From: Patiria pectinifera
Lineage: Eukaryota; Echinodermata; Asteroidea; Valvatida; Asterinidae
Assembly: GCA_029964075.1 (NCBI GenBank)
Contig: CM057138.1
Span: forward strand, 10,038,932-10,102,931
Length of the DNA stretch: 64,000 bases
Direction of reading: 5' to 3'
Shown here: piece by piece, positions 57,244-64,000 of the stretch
Numbering within the stretch: position 1 is the first letter of the stretch
Layout: each line of letters starts with the position of its first letter
Notes under the pieces: generated by a model
Told to the model about the DNA's origin: nothing
What the model saw: the letters and a program-made list of their open reading frames with translations, nothing else
Databases searched by the model: none
Position numbers and translations under genes: made by a program

Positions 57244-57386
57244 TTAAGATACAATCCCCCCAAGATGGTTGCGATGTCTGGACTGTCGTCCCGGACGCAC
57301 TATTGGGTCAGAGGTGGACCGGATCTATCAGTCACCGGCTGGCGGGTATAGGTCCACTGGATCCTTGCCGACACTGAGTATAGGTT

Positions 57387-57990
57387 CGGGCTCACAGGAA
57401 TGGGACGTCGGACCGATGGGACGTAGGAACCGATGGGACGTAGGAACCGATGGGACGCCGGACCGATGGGACGCCGGACCGACGGGACGCCGGACCGACG
57501 GGACGCCGGACCGACGGGACGCCGGACCGACGGGACGCCGGACCGACGGGACGCCGGACCGACGGGACGCCGGACCGACGGGACGCCGGACCGACGGGAC
57601 GCCGGACCGACGGGACGCCGGACCGACGGGACGCCGGACCGACGGGACGCCGGACCGACGGGACGCCGGACCGACAGGACGCCGGACCGACAGGACGCGG
57701 ACCGGCAGGACGCCGGACCGACGGGACGCCGACGGCAGGACGCCGGACCGACGGACGCCCGGATCGACGGGACGCCGGACCGGCAGGACGCGGACCGACG
57801 GGACGCTGACCGACGGACGCCGGACCGACGGGACGCCGGACCGACGGGACGCCGGACCGACGGGACGCCGGACCGACGGGACGCCGGACCGACGGGACGC
57901 CGGACCGCCGGGACGCCGGACCGCCGGGACGCCGGACCGCCGGGACGCCGGACCGCCGGGACGCCGGACCGCCGGGACGCCGGACCGACA
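57387..57990 (+). repeat. GC-rich 16-bp satellite (GACGGGACGCCGGACC)
   Basis: About 37 copies of a 16-bp unit, nearly perfect in the middle, with early units reading GACCGATGGGACGTAGG. Because 16 is not a multiple of 3 and the unit has no stop in any frame, long open frames appear on both strands (up to 241 residues) with a 16-residue period (DGTPDRRDAGPTGRRT). I do not regard them as genes. Confidence 0.88.
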
Positions 57991-58159
57991 TTAAAAAAAA
58001 TCTCAGCTACAAGTTAAAACATAAATGGACTCCCACTAAATGCGTATCAGATTAATTTACAATTAATGTGCACCCCAACCAATTTGATATATTAATGAAT
58101 GTCGTATTGAAAGAAAACAAATCTTTTACTTTTAGTGATTGTTGACGACTGAGTTTCTC

Positions 58160-58247
58160 ATGATGGGTTGGGCTTGTTCATCGTTCTCTCTGCTGGTAAC
58201 CATCACTTTGATGTTGTGTGCCACCACTTCTGCACAGTCCTCAACAG
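58160..58247 (+). CDS. Candidate signal-peptide exon of the LRR gene
   Basis: After an acceptor (CTTTTAG at 58129-58135) the reading frame starts MMGWACSS, followed by a hydrophobic core (FSLLVTITLMLC) and an AQSST cleavage-like region. It ends at CAACAG|GTTGGT in phase 1. The acceptor before the ATG implies an upstream noncoding exon. The donor is mediocre and there is no homology support, so this exon is tentative. Confidence 0.5.
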
Positions 58248-59042
58248 GTTGGTTGGAAATGTATTATTTATTTATTTTTTTGTCTCCTTTTTTTTTGGAT
58301 ATTGATTAAAAATGATAAAAGTGAACCGGAACTGTCAGGATAAACCAGTGGCGTCAATCGCTTCTCAAAAGTGGGGGTGGGGGGGGGGGACATACCTTGA
58401 TGCGAAGCCCGTACGGCGTGGGGTTCGGGGCCCGCTTGAAGGCCCGAAAAAAATAATCGGATTCTAGATGCTCTGTGGTGTGATCTGAGGCAATTTTTTA
58501 CCACTTTTCTCCATGCTTTAACTAATATTTTCGTGGCAAAAGATAATTATTTGAACATCGTTTTCGAGGTTGGAGTCATTGAATCGGCTACCGGTATTCT
58601 GAGCTATTGGCGTGTGGTTCGGAGCCCGCTTAAGGGCCCCGAAAAATATCGGATGCTCGATGCTCTGTGGTGTGATCTGAGGCAATTTCTTGCCACTTTA
58701 ACCAATAATTTTCTTAGCAAAAGATAATAAATTAAACATAATTTTCGAGATTTGCTCAGCTAAAGGCATAAGATAATTATTTGAACATCGTTTTCGAGGT
58801 TGCAGTCATTGAATCAGCTACCAGAATTCTGAGCTACAGGCGTGGGGTTCGGGGCCCCGAAAAGTTTGGATTCTAAATGCTCTGTGGTGCTATCTGAGGC
58901 AATATCTGACCACTTTAACCAATATTTTCTAAGCAAAAGATACATTAAAGTACATAATAGGGCCCTGTAAATGAGACACGAGTTCAAAAATCTGGGGGGG
59001 GGGGGACATTTGATATTGTGCCCCCCACCCTTCAAAATGTGT

Positions 59043-59073
<31 letters not shown>

Positions 59074-62000
59074 GGGGACATGTTTCCCTGTCCCCCCCCA
59101 CATTGACGCCCATGGGATAAACACAAGTGTTTAAACTGTCATCAAAGATGTGTTAATCCAGGCCCCTGTTCACATAATAATATTCAATAAAGTATATAAT
59201 GAATTAACACTAATAACAAATGGATGAAACAAAGTGCAAAACAATACAACACAAGAGCAAGATAAACGAAAAACAAAGAGAAAAGACTGCCCGCCCGCCT
59301 GATAGACAGCCACACCCCGCTCGCCCGACAGACATACAGACAGATAGACAGCCCAACAGACGAACAAAACATGAAATAAAAACAGACAAACAAAACACAT
59401 CCTAGATGAATAACAAATATCCAACCATTGATGGTATTTGATAAAATCTGACTAGTGTCTCCGAAACTGAAACCGCTTATTATAGATTTCCCACATGTTC
59501 ACGATTCGTTTGCTCCGACTCTACGAAATTGATAGGATCTATCCTTTTATCTTTTCACAAAACACTTTGCCATCCATCAAAATCCAATTTCCCCATTAAC
59601 GCTTTGTGGTTTTATCTTACATCACCTGAAAACGATAATGGCATTATCATCTGTCTGCTCCTCTCTTCATTAGAAACCGCGGGGCACGAATACGAGGTTT
59701 ATTTATATCAGTGCGCGCTGGTGAAAAGATGATGTTTGGGCAATAACATTCATTTTGAAGTATAACTGTCGAATTTTCTCTTCCATCAGTTCTAAGTATG
59801 ATACAGTGCACAAGTTTCATTTTGTGCTACGAGACGGAACCAATTGTCACCCTGTGATTCTTCAATGATTACATTGTGTTGATTGTTTGTGTGTCGTAAC
59901 AGAGCCCTGCTATATTGAGTGTAGTGGGCTGAACATGTGTTGCAATCTATGTTCTGGCAGTTGGAATCTGGAAACCATCCAAAGCATCGACAACACAACG
60001 ATCTGTCTGTAAGAAACATACCTAGTTCGTTTGATGAAAGAAACATTTTGCACTAAAGACGTGAACTTTATTTCTTTGATTTTGTCATGAATAATAACAA
60101 TAAGATCAATGTAGTTGAATTTGAAACACTGATTAACACGTATAAAGTACGACACAATAACGGAATACAATAGTACATTTTGAACAAGGACTAGAGAAGT
60201 ACAAACATTGCGCACAATTTGACGGATTGAGATAAAATGTGAATTGCAACTCATCTATAAAGCATGCTAGGCCTTAAACGTTTAAGATTGAATACTAAAT
60301 ATTACTTTATCCAAAGCTTATGTCGAGACAATTCAACATGAGATTGTATTGTTTTAGAATATAGGTTGTTGTATAATGAACGCATGAGTGAAATAGACCT
60401 ATAACATAATGAAGTCCCGCTTTGTTATAATGTGCGCTTTCCTATGGGAGCTTGTTGGCTCTCGTCCTCACCTGGCTCCCATAGGAAAGCCGCATGTAAA
60501 TAAAGCGCGACGTCATTATGTCTTAGGTCTATTGCGCTATTGCAAATACAAGTCTAAGGGTACAGTATCTGATTCAAGTAGTAGTATTTTCAACATCTTA
60601 TCGTTCCATGATTGTCTACAGGAAACTAAACGATGGCATAATCTCACATCTGGAGCCAGGCGTATTCAAAGGATTTTCTCGTCTCGAAATCCTGTGAGTG
60701 TTGAGTTCCTATTATGGGCGTTTGTGTTTGTTGCTAAAAAAATCCCTGAAAAACCAGCCATGCAGGTAAACTGGTTCCCGGTCCCTACGTTATCAATACT
60801 GATATGAGCAGGAACCAGTCTACACTGGTCTTTATAAGAAATGAAATGCGGACCAGCGTATTTTGTAAAAACTATACCACGACCGATTTTTTTTTCTCAT
60901 TCAAAAGGAAGTAATTTTATATTGCTCGGACAAAGGCAGTGAAAAAGTAAAAGCTGCCCCGATCTATACAATGGATCACGTAAACAGTAATTTTCACCAC
61001 GTTATGGCATTAGTCGAAATGAAATGATAAAATATGCGTTCTGCGTGCTATTTTCGAGTTTCAACTCGAATTTTTTCCCATCACAATCACTGCTTTTTCC
61101 CTTTGCTATATACAAGTTATTCACTTTGAAAGAGACATCTAATAACCAAATCCAGCGCCGTTTAGTTATTGAATTATTTCTTCAAATAACTTGGATTATT
61201 ATTAGCTGCCGAACAATATTTCGGCTCTTGCAGGGCGGGTTTATTGATGCGCAAAATGAAAACCCCTACCAGAGAGTTGCAGACACCGTAATTTGGTTTT
61301 TTAAACCAATACAAATTGGAGAGAACATTTTTTTTTAAAGCACGGGGTATGCACATTTAATATTTTACCAATTAATGTCAAGAGAGTTCTTCCCAATGTA
61401 ACTATTTGGCAGAATATTTCAACTGTGTTGTTCTCAATTTGATTCGACAGTCAAATAAGAAATCTTCCGCTAGTGTCGATTTACCCCGGTACCTTTGGTG
61501 GACTTTCCAATCTCAAAGAACTGTAAGTTTGATGTTGTTTGCATCTTTTTCTTTTTCAAGAATTAACCTTAATGACTTTCTCCATGAACCACACATTTTA
61601 ATATTCCTCGATGGAAGAAATAAATAAATAAGTCTAAATCTTTCTAATGTTTAATTAAAATGAAGAGAAATTTAAGGTCCATACTGTATGAATAGTGATA
61701 AACATTAATTGGAATAGAAATTACATTTTAGCAGTCCTTTTGGCACAAATCTAAATTTACAGATTTTGAAGTGTATTCCAGCTTTGTTATATTCTCCATT
61801 TGATTCGACCATTGGAATGGTAAATCTTCCGCTCGTGTAGATTCCCGCTGGTGCACTTGATGCATCCTCTAATCTCGAAACCCTCTAAATTTGACACCGT
61901 TCCTGGTGTCACAAAAGAAACTAAAAGCTCAATAAGCATTGCAAGCTATTTGAATGGCAATCGAACTAAAAAGTATCAATCTCACACTAAAAACTGTTTC

Positions 62001-63526
62001 GGCAATTCCCTTTTGTTATTTGGATCGTGGGCAATGTCTTTAGGCTCATTTTTGTGGGCATATAGTTTGCATATAATTGCAGTTGTTGGTTAAGTACCTG
62101 CACAGAAACCGCATGTCTTAATGAGTTTTGAAAAGACGTCTTGAGTCATGGGCCACATGCTAAAACAAATAAATAAACCAATGCCCCGTGGTTGGTATAA
62201 CTGGTAATTATTGGATTTCATGGCCGTTTTATTATGTTTTTATTATGAGTTTTGAAAAGACGTCTTCAACCATGTGTCACAGGCTAAAACAATTAAATAA
62301 AAGCCCCAGTGGGTGGAACTGAAAAAATGGATTTTATGGCCGTTTTATTATCAGTTAATTAGCATTATTTTACAAATCCTTTAAATTTTCGCAAAGCACC
62401 GAGTCGGGATATACTTTATTTTATTTGGTGTAAGAGTCAGACAATATAAAAATAAAAGTCAACGGCAATCTATAATGGAATCACGTTAAATTGACGTGCA
62501 CCACCTCATGACAAAGTCTAGATAAATATGATTAAAGTGTTCCTGAGGCTGGTTTCGAGTTTAAAATCGGAAAAAATTATTATTTCATTTGTTATTTAAT
62601 TTTTTTTTCCTAGCAAGTTATTCACTTTGAAAGACACATCTCACAACCAAATCCAAAGACGTTAAGTTATTGAATTATTGCTTCATAAAATTTGAATTAT
62701 GATGCTGCTGGACAATATTTCGGCTCTCGAATGGCAGGTTCATTATGCGGAAAATGAAAACCCTTTTTCAGAGAGTTGGAGACACCCAAAAATTGAAATT
62801 TTTGGTTTAAACATAATATACAAACTAAAAATTTGTTATAGGGAAAAATCATGTTTTGAGGAGTACATATATGGATATTGAATTTTGTGAAGTATAGGAG
62901 CGCGTATCCCCACGATAATATAAATATTTTGCAGAATATTTCAAATGTTTTCTTATTTGGATTCGACAGTATTAGTAATTCTTTGAGTTTTTTTCTGAGC
63001 AATCTGATATGACTTCAACGGGGAAGTCACAACATTGATTTCTTTAAAACAAATAATTGTGTAACAGATCATTATAACTACTTCCACCACAATGTGTTTT
63101 CAAACGAAATAATATATATGTTTGCAATGTGATGTCTTTGGAATGTAAATTAGAAATATTTTGCTGTACAGGGCGTCCCCAAAAGGTAAACCACAAACAA
63201 AGGTATAATATGAGCAAGTTATATGAACTCAACGACCATTATTAGATGGCTTTATGAAATAATGACCAGAGTAATGCATGACCAGAGGAATGCATCCAAA
63301 ATACTTTTTGAAAATTTACTGCATTTTGTTTATGTCAAAACAATAGTATGGTCATTTAGTTCATAGTTTGGTCATATTGATCCTTTCTTTGTGTAATACC
63401 TCTTTGTGAAAGGCACCCTGTGAATTTCAACTCCGTTTATTCTTTACTTGACAGTGGGTTGGACAATCTTCCTGTAGAGTCGATTTCTGCCGACACGTTT
63501 AGCGGGCTGTTCAATCTTCAATGGCT
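58160..63526 (+). CDS. Partial leucine-rich-repeat protein gene (signal peptide plus LRR exons; continues beyond window)
   Basis: Pieces of a secreted or membrane LRR protein. A candidate first coding exon (58160-58247) encodes a signal peptide; three exons of exactly 72 nt (60622-60693, 61451-61522, 63455-63526) each encode one 24-residue LRR and are all phase 2 in and out, so they can be joined in any number. This one-repeat-per-exon, phase-2 layout is typical of LRR receptors such as the glycoprotein-hormone/relaxin receptor (LGR) group and of Slit-like proteins; which it is cannot be told here. The signal exon ends in phase 1, so at least one unseen exon (perhaps the cysteine cap) must lie between it and the first LRR exon. 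The rest of the gene is to the right of the window. Confidence 0.6.
58346..59114. mobile_element. CAGTGGCGTCAAT / CATGGGCGTCAAT element, 769 bp (hAT-like)
   Basis: Exact 8-bp duplication GGATAAAC (58338-58345, 59115-59122). The interior has three copies of a ~180-bp block (GGCGTGGGGTTCGGGGCCCG, CTCTGTGGTGTGATCTGAGG, CACTTTAACCAATA). Lies in the LRR gene intron. No transposase. Confidence 0.82.
59123..60391 (+). other. LRR gene intron region
   Basis: Should contain at least one missing exon between the signal peptide and LRR exon A, but none could be fixed. A cysteine-rich open stretch at 59925-60008 with plausible splice sites does not match the phase needed after the signal exon. Confidence 0.35.
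60392..60533. mobile_element. 142-bp palindromic MITE upstream of LRR exon A
   Basis: AATAGACCTATAACATAATG at the left and its complement at the right; inner arms GCTTTCCTATGGGAG / CTCCCATAGGAAAGC. Most of the element folds on itself. Confidence 0.65.
60622..60693 (+). CDS. LRR exon A (72 nt)
   Basis: Between GTCTACAG and CT|GTGAGT. It encodes KLNDGIISHLEPGVFKGF then SRLEIL, the pattern L-x-x-x-x-I-x-x-L-x-P-G-x-F-x-G-x-x-x-L-x-x-L of an extracellular LRR. 72 nt, phase 2 in and out. Confidence 0.74.
61451..61522 (+). CDS. LRR exon B (72 nt)
   Basis: Between GATTCGACAG and CT|GTAAGT. It encodes QIRNLPLVSIYPGTF then GGLSNLKEL, a clean LRR. Together with about 370 bp of upstream intron it has a decayed duplicate at 62610-63000, and a second degraded exon copy lies at 61787-61862. 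Confidence 0.78.
61787..61862 (+). pseudogene. Decayed LRR exon copy
   Basis: Closely resembles LRR exon B (shared AAATCTTCCGCT, GTGTxGATT, TCTAATCTC) and follows the same GATTCGAC context, but the acceptor AG is lost, the donor GT has become CT, and a shift plus stops break the frame. It is a dead duplicate of the exon. Confidence 0.6.
62121..62360 (+). repeat. Tandem duplication (~120 bp) in the LRR gene intron
   Basis: TGAGTTTTGAAAAGACGTCT, AGGCTAAAACAA and TTTATGGCCGTTTTATTAT each occur twice at about 125-bp spacing. Confidence 0.65.
62610..63000 (+). pseudogene. Decayed duplicate of the LRR exon B block
   Basis: Aligns by eye with 61075-61490: shared TTATTCACTTTGAAAGA, CAATATTTCGGCTCT, AATGAAAACCC, CAGAATATTTCAA and GATTCGACAG. 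The acceptor survives near 62970, but the exon behind it is corrupted, with in-frame stops and no LRR pattern. Confidence 0.55.
63455..63526 (+). CDS. LRR exon C (72 nt)
   Basis: Between TACTTGACAG and CT|GTAAGT. It encodes GLDNLPVESISADTF then SGLFNLQWL, a clean LRR in the same phase as exons A and B. The gene continues past 64000. Confidence 0.78.
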
Positions 63527-64000
63527 GTAAGTTTGATACGACTCCTGTTAGTTTATGATGTCACAGCAGAAAAGGCAATTTCAATTTGCATATCATAAGC
63601 GTTGGGCATCAATCTGACTCTCTCCATAGTTACCATTAACCTTTTCTTTCCAGTGACAATAGCGTATCCAGCTTTTGATATCAGGCGGGGGGGGGGCAAC
63701 CGCACATCCGCGCCGGAATGTAGAAAAAAAATATCTCCGGACACTTGGCCTCTCTAAAATAAAAAAGCGAGGGGGGGGGGGAATTGTTACCTATCTTCCA
63801 AATGGGGGCGCTCGTCAAAACTGACCATTATTGTGCATACTGGAGAAGCTATGTCAATTTTCATGGCGCATCGTAATGATTTTTGAGCTGGTTTTTTGTT
63901 TTTAGGTTGATGTCAGAACTCTCTAACCATTTATGGAAACACTTACTGAAAAACAAATATTTCAAAAAAAAAACCCGCCGGGGGGGGGGGGGGGGGTTGC
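63527..64000 (+). other. LRR gene intron, right edge of window
   Basis: Contains G-runs (63686, 63772, 63980) and a TCCGGACACTTGGC segment also found near 36060, so it is probably transposon-derived. No exon recognised. Confidence 0.4.

Noticed and set aside
59925..60008. Cysteine-rich candidate exon for the LRR N-cap
   Set aside because: The sites look usable, but its phase does not follow the signal exon and the Cys spacing does not match an LRR N-terminal cap.

Overview
This is nuclear DNA from an animal. It has spliced genes with GT-AG introns, long repeat-packed introns, many TIR elements and a Ngaro-like tyrosine-recombinase retrotransposon. It is probably a marine invertebrate, perhaps a deuterostome, because Ngaro elements, short TIR elements and a TDP-43 with a glycine/glutamine-rich tail fit an echinoderm- or hemichordate-type genome. 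The species cannot be fixed from the sequence alone. No bacterial, plasmid, phage or CRISPR features were seen.

Genes. (1) On the minus strand, 20339 down to 7821, lies a complete six-exon TDP-43 (TARDBP) gene. All five splice junctions keep phase and it encodes 498 residues: N-terminal domain, NLS, RRM1, RRM2, and a long Gly/Met/Gln-rich tail that keeps the conserved helix. (2) On the plus strand, 24063 to 26553, lies a three-exon MIF/D-dopachrome tautomerase family gene (132 residues) with the usual MIF intron layout. It is transcribed divergently from TARDBP. (3) On the plus strand, 58160 to the right edge, lie parts of a leucine-rich-repeat protein gene: a signal-peptide exon and three 72-nt phase-2 LRR exons, plus two decayed LRR exon copies. 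The gene runs out of the window. A possible noncoding first exon with a strong donor lies at 43165-43408.

Mobile DNA fills the rest. 0-7.3 kb: the TARDBP 3' flank, with a 414-bp near-perfect palindrome (4987-5400) and other TIR elements. 7.3-20.3 kb: TARDBP introns with TTAA-flanked piggyBac-like short elements, a tRNA-derived SINE, two TIR elements carrying tRNA-like B-box sequences, a hAT-like element made of 16-bp repeats, and a minisatellite that seems to have grown out of the exon 5 splice donor. 21.2-23.8 kb and 40.0-42.2 kb: two copies of a hAT-like element with GGTCTC-rich ends. 25.2-26.1 kb: a 944-bp foldback element in MIF intron 1. 27.2-27.8 kb: a 20-bp tandem array. 28.45-39.8 kb: a giant imperfect palindrome with arms of about 5 kb, each arm hit by different later insertions. 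42.4-43.1 kb: a nested pair of hAT-like short elements. 45.2-56.5 kb: an inverted segmental duplication around a decayed Ngaro-like retrotransposon (about 47.4-53.6 kb; gag, RT/RNase H, tyrosine recombinase, SGNH hydrolase), which itself carries a 613-bp TIR element inside gag. 57.4-58.0 kb: a GC-rich 16-bp satellite, open in several frames only because of its unit length.

The most useful property of the window is that several insertions can be compared with an empty site in a duplicated copy a few kb away. This fixes element ends and target-site duplications without outside data. All family names and coordinates are from reading the sequence by eye; no search was run.
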